Shown here piece by piece: positions 1-15,300 of a stretch of DNA of 64,000 nucleotides. Location: the NCBI RefSeq assembly GCF_001949145.1, contig NW_019091427.1, positions 675,729 to 739,728 on the forward strand, given 5' to 3'. Each line of letters opens with the position of its first letter. Position 1 is the stretch's first letter. The position numbers were made by a program, and so were the translations under genes. A model generated the notes under the pieces. That model was given only the letters and a program-made list of their open reading frames with translations. It ran no database searches and was not told where the DNA came from. The DNA comes from Acanthaster planci (taxonomy: Eukaryota > Echinodermata > Asteroidea > Valvatida > Acanthasteridae).

Positions 1-340
1 CCTTGCAGACGAACCCCACAATATGCATGTCAATGTTAAAAGGGAGATTTTCATTTAAGTCCTCTTTACATGTTGTCTGCAGTGTGCTCTTTACTTGGTG
101 CATCACCCACTTCAATTGAATTCCTGACAGTAGGCACCAATTGGGGGCTTTCATTAGTTTTCACTGTGAAACATCCCTATGGGGAAACGGCTCCGGGTGT
201 TTTTAACCTCGTTTACAAAGAATAAATACTCAATATTCATGTCTTACATAGCAGATTTTCATCTGTTCGACTGTCACACACTGATGACTCTGAAACATGA
301 TTCAACAGACTAGGCTTTCTGGTCAAATCATAACCCATAC
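1..340. other. KIF16B: KIF16B intron 6, partial
   Basis: No exon or repeat recognised. AT-rich ordinary intron sequence. Confidence 0.6.
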
Positions 341-399
341 CTGACTTCAGTTCGGCACGATATACCGTCATCGTCTTTCTTAATCCTACTGAAGAGGCC
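341..399 (-). CDS. KIF16B: KIF16B exon 6 (last one inside the window)
   Basis: Encodes [19 protein letters not shown] plus two bases; acceptor TATTCACAG, donor GTATGG. In kinesin-3 the next residues are a SYLEIYNE-type strand; I did not find this in 1-340, so the next exon must be outside the window. Confidence 0.88.
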
Positions 400-3300
400 C
401 TGTGAATAAAAGTAAGAGAAGTCCACTGTTTCAGACACCCACTTCAAAATCAACACACAAGGAGACTGTTCTCCATGAAGTGGAACACTTGGAGTCTCTC
501 CATGTGAAATCAGTCCTCTGGAGCAGAAATCAGTTGCAACTGATATTAAACTTAGGGCCCAGTCTGGTTCCAAGACTTGAAGACTCTGACCCATTCACAG
601 AACCTTACGGTTCCGTGACTGCCAAGGTGATCTGACAAAAATGGAAGGAATTCTTCTAGTTTCTGAAAATTTCCAAGATACAGTCAAACCTCATTACAAC
701 AAAGTTAAAGGGACAAAACAAATCGCTTTGTGACAACCAAGACTTTGCTATAGAAGGAGTGAAAAGAACAAAACCCAATCATTCAAAAAAATTGAGATTC
801 TCCAAGTTTGCTCTTTGTAACAGTAATTTGTTATAACATTGTTTTTTTTTAATGAAAGTCGACTGCAGTTCGCAATTCTCCAAAACCTACTCTCACTCAT
901 TTTCGCTGTCAATGCTTGGAAATTTCCACAATGTCTTTTCTTCGGTGATTTCCTCACATGCCACAGGATTTTACTACCTTATTAATACTGTGGGGATTTT
1001 GAATACTGATCGCCACCTCTGCAAAATGACATGCATGGGCCGCATCCCAGACATCACACCATGCATCTTGAATTGCACCATGTTCTACATGCTAACATTC
1101 CTTCAACTTCTCAAGGGAATTGTTGGGTCTGTGAACCAGACACTTCATTTCTGATAGTCTTCCAGCGCAACATTTTTGTCAGTTAGTTCAACCAGATTAC
1201 CCAGTTTTTTCACAACTGGATTTTGTGTGATCCACCCTGTACTGACATTGTGAAAGTTCAAAGGAATCTCATGTCTTTGAATTTCTATGCATACAGTACC
1301 AGTACATTATTCAAATGAAGTTTATAATGGCCATGAACGATGACTTGAGGAGGTCATCAGTTTATGCCTGACTGGTTTTGTGGCTTACTATACATGTACA
1401 TGTACATCCATGTACTGTATATGGAACCATAGAGCTACAAACCCACAAACTACCGGGCCCAGTTCTGTTGTGCTGCTTAACAGTTAACGTGAATGATGTG
1501 CTGATTACCTGGTACGGCAGAAAATCATGTTGCTGCATACACTCATAATGTTAAGCACTACATGTATTTTGATACTTGAATGAGCAGACAGTTGCATGGA
1601 GATTCCTATTGTTACATGAAATGTACATCACTAATTCTAGCAACTTTCTCCTTGGGGTTAAGCTTGGTTTTGCTGTGCTTGCTGCTTAACAGTTTCCATA
1701 TAACCGAAGGAGGCTCTGTCTGTACATGTACGGTACATGTACTTGAAGCTACCGGTAGCACCATGAAATTGGGCCCAGGATGCATGTAGATGAAAAATAG
1801 CAGAGCTTAAAATCAAGAATGTACACAATTGAAGATGTTGCTAATGGTACATGTACAGCGTAAATGTACCTACATGTACATGTAAGTATACATGTACATC
1901 ATAGGTACAGTAGGCATTCATCATGATCAGGGGCCAAGTTCTTTTGTTAGGGAAATTTCAACCGCGTTGTGGGGACATTTCTGAGTCCCCAGAATGTTTT
2001 CGGTCCCCACAAACTGGCTGAAATGTTAAGTGTATGTCCCCACAACTACCGGTACGGTACAGTGCGGGAGTGCTCACTCACACATACACGTACATGTGTA
2101 CACCACTGAAGTCGTATTGTGTACATGTACATGAATGAGCTGGAATAAATGGCGAAGCAGATAACAATGCATTGCTTGCTTTGTTAATGTCATTTTTATA
2201 AATTGAAGACTATAAAAGACACCTGGTTCAAAGAACGGCAACATAACATGGACAATATACAGTTGACAAAGCAGATGTACACACACCATACCAATGAGAC
2301 TGTCACTCACATGAATGCTTACATGTCCATGCGAGGGTTGTTGGCAACAAACTATGGTAAATGTGGGAGGAGGATAATTGGGGCGTGTATCTGCACACTG
2401 AGAATGGGTATGATTTTGGCCTATACACTGAGAATGGGTATGATTTTGGCCTATACACTGAGAATGGGTATGATTTTGGCCTATACACTGAGAATGGGTA
2501 TGATTTTGGCCTATACACTGAGAATGGGTATGATTTTGGCCTATACACTGAGAATGGGTATGATTTTGGCCTATACACTGAGAATGGGTATGATTTTAGC
2601 CTTCGCATTTAGACAAGCTGAAGAGGTCCCTTTGGGGAGGACGTACATGTAAATTTCAATAGTATATTGTACATGTACGTGAACACATTCAAAACCACAT
2701 TCGGATTTTCCACATTCACATTCTCTGCCAAATTAACATCTTGGATGGAGCAACTTAATGCAGCAATCAAAAACTGCATTCCTGTTGGTATACACTGTAC
2801 ATGTACAGTACTGTGTACCAGTACATACAGGCATGCGACACTTTACGGATCACTTCAAGTACTGGGTAAATGCTCAGTAGGCATGGGACGCAATGTATTA
2901 ATGCGGAAGAATGTTGCACACTATAGATATTGTGCAAAGTGCTATAATGAAACTGTTAGTTTGTGAATACGGCTGTTTCACAATAGTGCGCCACCAAGAG
3001 TTTGCAATGTGTTGGCCAATCACAATGCGCGAAAGTTGTCTACCCAATGCGTGTTTAGAAAAGGTCTACAAATTTCGAGTGTTGTGATTGGCCAATGCGT
3101 TACAAACTCTTGGAGGCGCCCTATTGTGAAACGGCCGTATTACACTCCAACATGTACACACACAAACACACACACACCTTACGTACATGTACATGTATAC
3201 CTACTGTGGACATTCCTTTCTTTTCGTGCAGTTAAGAAAACTCAGTGAAAATACTCGCTTTTCTTGAACTGGGAACACGATTTTCAGCTGCATTTTTGTA

Positions 3301-6300
3301 AAAGGTTTCCTTGACTATTCCTCTTCCTTTTACGACAGATGACCCCTACCCCAGAATGCCTCTAAACCCCTTCTTCAGAGAAGGGGAAACGTCCCGTGGA
3401 CGTGTGTAACTCCTCCTTTCCCGCATCATGTGGACATCTTTTGTTCACAGGTCCACCCTAGGTATGTAAGGTTAGTACATCAGTACAAACACACACATGC
3501 AAGGGGTAAATGTACATGTACATGTACCGGTATTTCCATCACATCTGTATTATACATGTACATGTACCTGCAAATTAATAATTCCGTCAAAGTCTTTCCC
3601 TACATGTATTGACTTCTCCACAAAGGCCTAGGCAACTGATGAGAACCTGCACATGATCTCTGTTCTTTCTCTCTGATGAAACACCATTAGGGGAATGCAC
3701 AGACCCATCCTGTACATGTACATGTACCCCAGGTACACGTACCGGTACGTGTACATTGTATGTCCTTTCAGGGAGGCCCCCAGTTATGTCGGAAGCATTG
3801 TGCTGACTACTGTCTTCCCTGTGATTATTATTCTACATAACGCATACAGTATTTGTACTGTAGCTGAAACAATATATTTACACCATAGGGAAGTGCAAAG
3901 TCATTTTTGGCATGTACATGTATACATGAGCATCAACAATCACACCATTGGTGACAACTTTACAACTATTTAAAACTTCTAAAACCTTTACTAACCAACG
4001 GCATTAAATCTCAAACTGTTCTCAAATTGCCATTTCACCATCATTAAAAATACATCACGCAGCGTGATGAGTCACCAGAGATATTTACATACATGGCCTG
4101 CTTTGTTCATACAGGCCACTACAAAGTTATTGTTGTTTCTCATCACTGCCCTGAAATTGCCAAGAAATCATTTGCCTTTGGTTTTGATTTGGTTTTTCCT
4201 TTGGGTTTTGGTTGAACCAACACCAGGCTGCAGAGCTACTTGTACCGGGCAGAGATAACACTGTGCAACTACATGTACAAGTACTCCCCCAACAATGGAA
4301 CCACTGTACTGCTTAGTACTGTACAAACCATGAGCCAATGACCCTTAAGCGTTTTTCTGAGCAAATAATGGCACAGTGATTCTGTTTCAGCCATAGGGCT
4401 ATCTACATGTAGGTGTAGGAGTTCAACAATTTCATACTGGTCAATAAATCATAAAGTTTAAGACTTCCACATCACTTTCACATAATTCCTGTTTACTTTT
4501 ACACAAACCTGCAGAAAACTGCCTAAACAGACAAACAAAAACCAACAAAATCAGCAAAAACAAAAGCTTAACACTATCATAAAGGTGGGAAAAGACGACA
4601 CTGTACACGTACAATCACAACATGTATTCAATAGCATTCCTGCAACTTTCCAAAAAGTACTAGTAAGTGAGGAAGTTTCTTGCAACATGTATTGTCCAAG
4701 CAAGTACTGTACATGTACATTGAGCATTGTAAAAACAAAGAGTATCCTCTTTCAAATGTAATTTAAAATGAACGGAAGACTCAAATCCAAACAAAAGTCA
4801 ATGGACTCTCTGTCCCTTTTAGTTCTGGGTACCGATACATGCACATTAAAAAACCAACGCACTTCCGTTCAACTCCTACTTGTTAAGCAGATACCGGTAC
4901 ATGTACAAGTACCGCGGTATGTCATGCATGGCGGGGGATCAAGAATAAAAAGAATTTGGTAGTAATAAAGACTGAAGTTTCAAGCAGAACCAATGTAGAA
5001 CTTCAACAGTTTTCCCCTCTCCCTTTTTTTGACAGCCACAGAAGACTCCCCTGAAAGACAGACCCTGGCATGGATGAAAATGGTATTTGTCCTGTTGTGG
5101 CCAAATGGTGGAAATGCACTTCAGGTGTAGTCGGTGTCACACGGGCACCTTGGGCAGTCATGTGAATCCGCCCCGGTACTGCGCTGGTGCTCAAAATGAA
5201 ACCAGTAAACTGTTGAGTGGTTCAATTGTTAATTAGGCTCTTTGTGCAATGAACTAACCAAATTGAAACTTAAAGAAGTGTTTGCTTTCACTTACTTCGC
5301 ATATTCTTGGTATTAATCCCTTGCAGGACTGTGGAGATAACAAGAAAGAGGAAACATAACTAAAGTTGAATCCAGTATTATATGACACGAAATAGTTTTG
5401 GAAAATGCTTGAAACTTGTGAAGCAGCACATGTATACATCTGTGTGCACACATGTACATGTACAGTATGTACCAGTGAACTGTACAAGTGTGCACCAAAC
5501 ATTCATAACATTAGTTGAAAGGTTATATATAAAACTTCAAAGGACCATTTTGATGACCAATCTATCTGCCGGATACATGTAATTACAGAGTAAGTGGTTT
5601 TCTAAGTGGTGAGCGACCCAGACGGTTGACATCACATACACTTTTTCCCCATGATTTAAGTCCAAATTTTGCTCTGCATACATGCACCCTGGTCCTGCTT
5701 CCTGAGACTACTCTTATATTCAGCTGCCGGTACTTAGAGAACTTACATGTAACTTGTGCACAGAACAAAAAAGGTTCAATGTGAGTTATCAGCAAAAGGT
5801 TTATGAGCAAGAGGCTTTGTTGTAAAAAATTATGTTAATACCAATATTAATCTTTGGTCAATTGATCTACCGTGTACCAGTACACCAAAATGTTTAGAAA
5901 AGTTACATTTATGGAAATTACATGTATGAATTTGTGAAGTGGCTGAGTGAAACATTTCTAATTTCATTTGATGATTGGTAGCCCTACGTAGAGAGTGTGT
6001 GTGTGTCAAGATCCATTAGTTTTCACATCAAATAACAGAGATATCTTTCACAAGGTTTCAGTATTCAACCATCCAGTGGGAAATCGAAATACCCATTATT
6101 CTGAGTCAATTTCTAAAAAGTGCTTATGACCAGCTTTAAAAGAAATGAGCAGACTGGCCTGTAAAATCATTTAGCATTCCCTATAAGGGTTCCTGCACAG
6201 GGTATACTCTGTGAACCAGGGAGAACAGTTGTGGTGTTTGTACTTGTGGCTGAACCACATGACAAGAACTTGAACACGTGTGTCGACAGACACCAGGCAA

Positions 6301-9300
6301 GCTATCTTTGAGGGCCGTTGGTAAGAATTTTGTTGGGGGAGGGGAGAAGAGGGTCAGCAAATTTAATTCGAAGGGTCGAGCCCAAGGAACAAGATTTCCT
6401 CCTGTTATTACCTGCTGCCTCAATGCATTTTTCATGTTGATTGTGAAACCTGATTCTCAGAGGAACTTGGGATTTACAATATGATAGTGATATTCTAAGT
6501 GGTTGAGAGTGTCAGTGCATGCAGCTCAAAGAGCAAGAAACTGCTTGTTTTAGATTTTGCTTTCCAAAAAGCAGTCAGAGGGGTACACTTTACATGTTAT
6601 GCCTGGATGTTGGATTCAACTTCAAGCTACTCATTGCCAGACTTATTTGCCACCTTCGTGCTCAGGGCAAGATTCCAGCGACAACCATTTGTCAAGCAAT
6701 ATTAGTCAATTTTGCGTGGGACCCATAATAAATTTAATGCAGAAGTTACCGAGGAAAATCAACCAGTAGCCAACAAATGACTATCACTTAAACTTGGCCA
6801 TACATTTGTAGCAGTAAATGTATGTGAGGTAACTCTTTTTTTTATTGGTTTACACAGGCACATGTAGGTCAAATGCTTAAAGGTAAATTTACAAGAACGG
6901 CATACATGTCCATGTTCAAACTTCAAATTACATTCGGTGGCATACTGAACCCGTCGTCAACTATGGAAATATCTGTAATGTGTTGATTTTAATGCAGCAT
7001 GTACATGTATCACATTATTTGTTATTCATTTGAAAATTTTACATATGTATGTAATCCTTACCAAGGGTACAATATGGTAGCTTAACTTCACAGAACATTA
7101 CTGCTGAATTGTCTACAAGTTAACTTACCGGCTCACCCATCATTGTGTAGGATTTACCCGATCCAGTTTGCCCATAGGCAAAGATACAGGCATTGTAGCC
7201 CTCGAAGGCCGACTTGAGAACATCCTGTCCGAGATCGTTGAAAACCTGAACAGACGAGACAAAATAACAAAACAAGACGTGTCTGAATGTGCCATTACAA
7301 GGTGTTTTGTAAATTAAGAGGGAAACACTAAGATAATGACATGAAAATGAAAAACAAATGAACAAACAGAACAGGTAAGTTGTTTTGGAGGGGGGGTGGT
7401 GGCAGGGGCCTTTGAGACACCGATGGCAGCTAGACATACATGTACCAGTTAAAAATACTTTTAAAAATGCTTTGAAATACATGTACATGGTTTGAGGTCC
7501 CTTTATGTATCATATACACTGTTCCGTGTAAGAACAATTTTCAATTTATTATGTACAAGCAAGTTAAATTGTTTTTCAGAATGGCACTGCACTGGTATGA
7601 TTTAAGAACTGGCTCAAGTGAGATTCACAGTGCACACCCCCAAGTGTTTCACAAGACTTCCTTCTTATGTTTCCTTTCCCAGAGAATGAGACCTGCCATG
7701 TGACAGGCTCACGATCAATAGGAATGGTAAACTGTCTCAGGTTTTAATGAATGAAAAAGAATAAATGAACTCACAAATGGTCTTAACTTCTTAAGACTCC
7801 TTTTGGGGGACCCAGCCACAATTTGTTGCAGATACATTGTACAAATGTGCATGATGCCGGTGCACGTACTGGTACACATGTACATGTACATAATTTGTGA
7901 CTGAATCTACAAAATGAGTCATAAGGCCATTTTTAGGGCTGTACTGAATACATTTATCTGAAATATTATTGTTTTAATTTGAATATTCAAATGCAAAATT
8001 CATGAAAAGAAAGGAAAAAATTTCTTTTGTTTTAAACGAGAAAAATTGCACTACATGGAGGCTTGTTTCAAGCGAATTCAAATAAAAAGCAACAGAACTT
8101 TTACAATTCAAAAAGTACCGGTAATTCATTAAACAATTTAAAAGGAATTGAAATTTTTAACAGGGCAAGAAGAATTGTTCATCTCTTAAATCTTACTAAA
8201 TCATTGCTGCAGATATTCCTAGATGTGAAAAGCTATTATCTTGATCATTATATACAGCTGTGCGCGTTATTGTAACTGATTTTGTACATCGTTTGTTCAT
8301 CAAAAATCTGCCGGTCGGTACGATCGAATATTTGGATATTCAATCAAATTGAATGTTGAATATTCAAACAGTGAATGATTTGAATTGACTCAGCCCTACC
8401 AGTTTTCCAATAATTTTATTCTAAAGTGCAAACGGAGCTCTTTATGTATCAGTCATGTACATGTGCGCATTGGCAACTGTTTGGGGTTTCTCTTAATCTA
8501 GGGCCTACACTGTACATTGTGCAAGATTTTCTTAAGGCCTTTACATTGTCAGAAGTGGCTCTGGCAACTTCTGACTCATTTGATTAGGCTAAATGTTGGT
8601 CACATTTATAATTCATGATCTCGTTCTCACCTCTACATTTTAATACTTTAATGTACAAACCGGTATCACTCTGGCTGGTATACATGTACGTGTACATATA
8701 TACATGTACATGCACCATTAGGTCTAGGATAAACTTGACAGGTCCTACATATCTCTACTGTACAATATTAAAAATTACTCTGCTAACAACTTGTGGCTCA
8801 TTTCATTTACCGAGATGGGGCAAATGTACACGCACAGCAGGTTTGTAACCATGGTGCTCCATCAGCATGTTGTTACCCTGTACATGTACATGTATTCATC
8901 CCTAGAATGTTTAACACTGGGGTGAGATTGACCAATGATAAAAATAGCTGAAAAGGGACATAAAGAAGCTGGACTGTGAAAATCTCCTATACTTTTGTAC
9001 ACAGTCAGTGAGAAAAAAAAAGCTGAAATCCAAAGCAAAAAAGCTGATATCAACTACAAAGCTGAGAAATCTCACCCCTGGTTCAACAACACATTACACA
9101 CACAGTACTGCATGTTCAATATATTTTGTCAGCTTTTTACCATACAAATGAATGCGAATACCCGTACAATTTGAAGATGCACCAGGAGATGCACCTGTAA
9201 CATGTGTATGAAGACACTATTACTGTCTGGTTGATATTGGTAAAAGCAATTTCCATGTTGTATGTAAACACTGCTCTGACAAAAATTAAAGGCATGACTG

Positions 9301-12300
9301 CATTATCAGACTATCGACAGTTTATTGGTTGAAAGGTTCTGAGTGTCAATTTTAACCTTTGTACTTTGAAGCGGCAGTACATGTATCAAAACTAAGTACG
9401 TTTAAAATTTAGTGAAACCCATGTGCCCTACTTCAAACAGAGCATATTCAAACGGTCATCACTTGCCATCCATTTTATGAAATCCAAGATTGACTGGATA
9501 ACCTATAAGCCAATGGTTACAATAATGGACAAACCAACTGAGGGTTTACAGGATTATTCAAGGGAGAGGCAACCTCCATCCCGGAGGAAGAAAAAACATT
9601 GCAAAATTAGCCTATCGATCCTGCGCAGAAGCACCCCCTCACCGGTTGAAAAGAGCCCACTTGGTGAGGAGTGTCCACTGTAAAGCATGCATTTCATAGT
9701 TGTTTGTGAACCAGTGAGTGCAGTTCCCACCAAAGGAGCCTCCACTGCTAGGAAAATTGCACCCTCTCTTTTGGTCCACCTCGGGCCTCTTTGAACAGAT
9801 AAAACATAGCCTACAGGTACACTGTACTCTACATACATGTACATGTAACACATGCAAAAAGGGGTGGCACTGGAGTTGGTGGCCATCCCTCAACCAAAAA
9901 GTGTGTGCGGGCGGGGGAGGGGTATGTATATCCTACACCCCTCAATATTTTTCTGCCCATATTTACTCTCAATAGAGCTTCATGTATCTATTATTACAAT
10001 TGATATACACGAATTCTGGTAGTGCTGTGTTTAATAAAGTTTTACTTGCAACAAGTTTGCATTGAGATTTGCTGCAGTTTCAAGTGTTCAACTATTGCAA
10101 GTTACAAAAATGCTGAATAAAATGCCGAATACAGTTTTGCCCGACTGTAGGGCATTCACTTAATTTTCTAAAATGCAACTACATGTACATGTACAATCAT
10201 TTGCAAAAGTTTAAGACCACCTTGAATTTTATTGGTATTTTTGTCACTGGGCCTGCATTACACTGTTTCACTGAATGATTACTTAACATGTTTTTACAGC
10301 GGTGCATAACATCAGTGTAGTGCTATATACCAATTTGAATGAAATTTTTTACAAAGGCAGGTCTTGTATGACATTTTGTCTGCAAGGCAGCACGGGTTAA
10401 AAAAAAGCCAGTCTAAGCGAACAGAAATCAGGGAGGGCACACTGAATATTAGACTGTTAACATGTCAAATCATGGAAATGTAGTCAAAAATGTTCAACCA
10501 AGGTACCAAGGTTACACACTGAAAATAAACATATGGGAAAGTTGCCATAATTGATTGGTTTCAGTTTGGTTTTCCTTCAGTTTAATGCAGTTTCTATGGG
10601 TGGTCCTAAATTTTGCAAATGACTGTACCTGTAGCAGTGTCAATACGCCCTTCTCTCTGCCACAAAAGACAGCCAGGCGGCACTGAGAAGAATCGGGATC
10701 CAGCCCTTCGCCTGTTCAAAAACTACAGGTTATGTGTAGACAACAACTTTACCTTTTCCTGGGATGCATACTGTGGGTCTGATTGGTTGACTGACCAATA
10801 TGAATAGTCATAGGTGAAGGTTTTGACTCTCTCTCGTCCAAGCGCCGCCTCTCCTTCCCCAGGATGGGCCGGTATCTGCAAAAGCCAGACATACATGTAC
10901 ATGTAATTGCGAAAATAGAAATGACCCACAGTGTAATGTACGCGTAGTAATGAGGAGACTCCATGATCTACATGTGTACATGTAGATGTGTACATGAACT
11001 GGTTGTGCATTACCTATATGTGAATATACCAGTACCAATATGTCCCGCATGTCATACTGTACAATGTACATGTACCGGTACATGTACATAAAACACACAT
11101 GTGGAATACATACATGTACATGTACCGTACATTGTACACTTTCTGAGGGGAACAAAATTTTTGTTATAACATACCATTATGCTACAGTTTGTGAGGAATG
11201 TTGGTTTCAAGCATTTAATCTTTTCTGGAGCTGCATTTCCACTGGACATTTTTGATACATAAGTTAAAGAGACTGTTGAGTATCCATATCTGCTGTCAGA
11301 TGGTCAATCGGAGGGCACTTTCATAAGCTCCTGAGGATATCATAAGCTTCTGAAGATACAAGCCACCCAAAGTTTTAAGCGGCAAATTACCGGTAGGAAA
11401 TTTTCACTGGTTGGGAGTAATGAAAGCATGGATGCACAGAATAACAACCACGATGGAATGTGAATGTAACAGGGAAAAAATGGCACACTATGGGGAACTA
11501 CATGTACTTTTATGTAAAAACATGTATTTAATAACATACTCATTTCTGGCTCTGCCACATTCCCCCATCTTCATGATCTTAAATCACTGCTGTCCTCAGC
11601 AATACAAATTCAAATGAATTTAGTATAAATATTATCACACGTTATACAGCAAAACATAACAACAGAAAACATTTATCATTGTATTAAATTCAAAGTACCA
11701 ACCAAATATATGTACATTGTACATTCAGGCATTTACACGTACATATAGGTACACAACCGGTATTTAATGACTCATCATGTACAGGAGTCTTGGATCTCCT
11801 TCGGTAGAGAAATGGCAGGGGTGGACATCTGCAGTCCGGCCGTAGACTTCTGTTTCGACTGTTTCCGATGTTTCCTCACATACGCCATGGTCTCATTGTG
11901 AAGCTTGGGCCAAAAGAACTTCTGCTGCACAAGTTTTAGCACCTGTCCATAGCTTAGTGTCTCCATACTGTGATGAAGGCTCTTGAAGATGTCATACCTC
12001 ATCCCATGGGGTAGCAGTGTCAAGTATTTGACCTTGGCTCCTCCAGTCTTGTAAAAAAGTTGGTTATCCCACACCTATAGCAGCAGCTGCACCACTTTGG
12101 GCTTTTGGGCCTACTTGCTAGGACTCATCCTCTTGGGACCATCCAGCTTCATATCCTTGACCCTCCTATGGCTGGATCTCCCTGCTGGACTTCCCGCAGA
12201 TTGTGGCTACTTGTTGTGCCTCAACTCTTACAGTTTGGCTCGTCATCATTCAAGCATTGGCAGGGACTGCTTTTGGGTGTCTAGAGGGGACTTTGGGGGC

Positions 12301-15300
12301 TTCAGGACTCTTGGGTGTAGACTCTTTGATGGTGACTGGGGTTCCTGGAACATCTTTGGGAGACTTCATCTTGTCACGGTTCAGCATGAATTCAAGGTTG
12401 TGAATGTAGCTATTCTGTCGTTGCTGCTCGCCAATAATCTGGGTGATCATCGCCTTCAGTGTGTGGATTTGGTGAAACTGTTGCAGTATGACTCTCTGCA
12501 TACAGGCTTGATGCTGCAGTGACTGCAAGATGCTGGACTTTTGGTCAACAGTCACTGGTTCCTCTAGGCAACTTCACGTGAAGTCATTGGGAAGTGGATC
12601 AAATCCACAAAACTGAAGGGTAGTCAGTGCTTCTGCCATCATGTCCAATCACAGATCCACAACAACACTGTGTTGGTTTGGACCTAACCTCTGACCAATT
12701 AACACGAAAGACCATAAAAAAAACTTTAAAAAGAACAAATTACCTACATGTAGTCCCGACTAAAACAGTTTCAAGCTCAGTTTTACAAAAAAACATATTC
12801 CCTACCCGGATCTTCCACCAAAAATAGAAAAACAAATGTAACAGGGAAAAATGGCACCCTACATGTATGGGGAACAACTTCTATATAAAAACGTGTATTT
12901 AATAACATACATGTGCTCTTTTCTGGCTCCACATGATCAACACACTAACTCACAGTAACTTTTTACAACTGTTAATTCAGTGCAAATGGGGCTCCATGTG
13001 AAACGCACTTGTATTTTCTTGCACCCACAAACTGGCACCTTAGTTATATCTTATTTACTACTTTAGCGGTACTTTCCAAATCCTCTCACAGTCGAGTATT
13101 TTGTAAGACTTGTAATTTTAAAAGCATGTATATTATTGACTTCTCATAGTCATATGGAGACAAGGGGACAAAATTATTTTTGTTCCCAAAACTTGGTCCT
13201 GAACTTCCTAAAAAAGAGAAGTTGGCAGGGCAGGCGCATGTACGGTACAGTACGTATAGAACTTGAGGAAGTTGTACATGTACCCAATTCCTGTGCTATC
13301 CTCGAACATACCGGTACTGGGAAATGTTGATTTTGGATGGAACTTCCTGGCTGGAATAACAGTTCATTTTAAGTCTCATCAGAAAACTCTACCTGTACAC
13401 ATACAGTCCATGTACATGCACTTACATGTACTGACACATGTTGTACAATGTACCGTACCAGTATGTACATGCACGTGTGTGGTCTTAGGGTATTCTCCTT
13501 TGGTTTTTGACCGAATCTCTTCAATAGGGGTCTACAATGTACACTAGTTGGTGCTCACACAAAGTATCCCTAGGTACATGTACATGTACATGTATATTAG
13601 GGTCCCGTTTTAATATTGGGTTATGCCCTGCACAACGTTATGCAGATGACAAAATCATAAAATAAATATTTATCATTTATCATTCACTGATCAATGTCTT
13701 CATGTTTTATTTTGTACACATACATGCACATTAAAAACATTTATCATACAGTAGATACAATGTACATGTACATGTAAATTTACCAGTCGGTGCAAACTTT
13801 TATGAATTCATTTTTTACAAGGACGTATGGCCTTACCGGTACATGTACTGTACATACTGGTTCAGTGTAATCAGTCCTTTTGAACTGTTCAATCTTGAAA
13901 GGTGCTTTTTGCGAGGAGCAGTTATTCAGGATTGTTGACAGACTGCAAGCTGCATGCATGTTGAGTGATAATCACAATATTTGCAATGCTGACACATCCC
14001 TTGCCATTAATTAACAATACAATGCACTTTGCCAAAAAATAAATAAATAAACAAACAATAGGGGCTATTAACATCCATCCAAGGTGACTGGCGGAAAAAC
14101 ATGTACACATACAAAATAAACAAAGACCTATTTTCCTTTCTGCCTTGACACAGCAGCTGGCCAAGCCAGACCTTGGAACTTGGACAATGTATCCATTGAA
14201 CCAACAATATACAGGTAACTTTGCCTTTGGCAGTACATGTACACAGGTATGTAACCGTACAATGTGTACATGTACATGTGCAATACATGTACATCCTGTA
14301 CATTTGGGCATACACTGTCGGAGCCACAAGGGCCCAACATCAGTTCTTTTAAATGTTTTTGTGTCTCCCTTGACGTTCCAATGCAGGGTGCTGTTTTCAA
14401 GGCATTTTGGATCCACTCTTCATTTTACACCTACTCGTACGGTGTCATCCAAGGCAGAAACAACAGTATAACAGCTACTCTTACATTATATTTCTGCAAT
14501 AAAGTTTGCCCATTCTGTTATAAATAGTTTGCCCATACATGGAAGTGCTGACATTGATGGAAAATTCGGGGAAAAACCATCCTGAAATCAGAAAAAACCT
14601 GACAGATCTCACCGCTGCACTCATTAACGAACCTGTTCGATCAAGCATTGTACATGTACATGTAGTGGTGTAATGTACAAATTATGCACTGCACAGAGCT
14701 TTCAAATAATTGCACCATGATGTTTGGAAACCAAAGCAGATGGTCTCCACACTGGAATATCCAACAAAAGGAGATCCATAATTATTCCACAAAAGACCCT
14801 GCACACAGACATGAAAGTGTACAGTACCAGCAAACCATTTCAACTGTACATGGGTGTGTATGAAATTTGCACAAGGCGAAGATTCATGTAGTGAATTACA
14901 GTACACTACGCTACATGTACCTGCATTTGCCATACAAAGAGTTGTTTCATTTCACTGAAAGGCATTTTCCCCCATTTCCCCTGAACCTGGTTCACGTACA
15001 TGTACATGTACATACCTGTACATGTACATGTCATAAACGGGCTGCTCATGTACGGGAAATATAGAAAAAGATTATTATACAGTACACAACAGGTCCGGCC
15101 AACTGACTATACTGGTTATCATCTTAAACTTTGGCTAGCATTGCTGGCTAAACAGATACACAAAACACAAGGAAACATTTTATAGGCTTATGAGTGGTGA
15201 ACACTACCCTGGATGGAAAGAAGGCGTGTTGTAGAAATGCAGTCACCTTACAGTTACATGTAATTTATAAGTTGATTTGTGGGAAAATAAGTGGACAATG

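Larger units (their letters stand above)
400..5295. other. KIF16B: KIF16B intron 5
   Basis: 4.9 kb without coding signal on either strand. It holds many ACATGT/GTAC microsatellite tracts (for example around 1390, 1850-1900, 3190, 3515, 3715), the 30-bp minisatellite at 2395-2602, a 176-bp foldback element at 2966-3141, and an inverted GTGGGGAC/GTCCCCAC pair near 1963-2046. ORFs here are by-products of these repeats. Confidence 0.7.
7246..10752. other. KIF16B: KIF16B intron 3
   Basis: 3.5 kb holding an AGGGCTG-ended element (7934-8398), one copy of a dispersed repeat (about 9630-9795), and ACATGT tracts. No coding exon recognised. Confidence 0.6.

Noticed and set aside
2203-2652. 149-codon plus-strand ORF with ten-residue repeats
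   Set aside because: Produced entirely by the 30-bp minisatellite; the same DNA is open on several frames.
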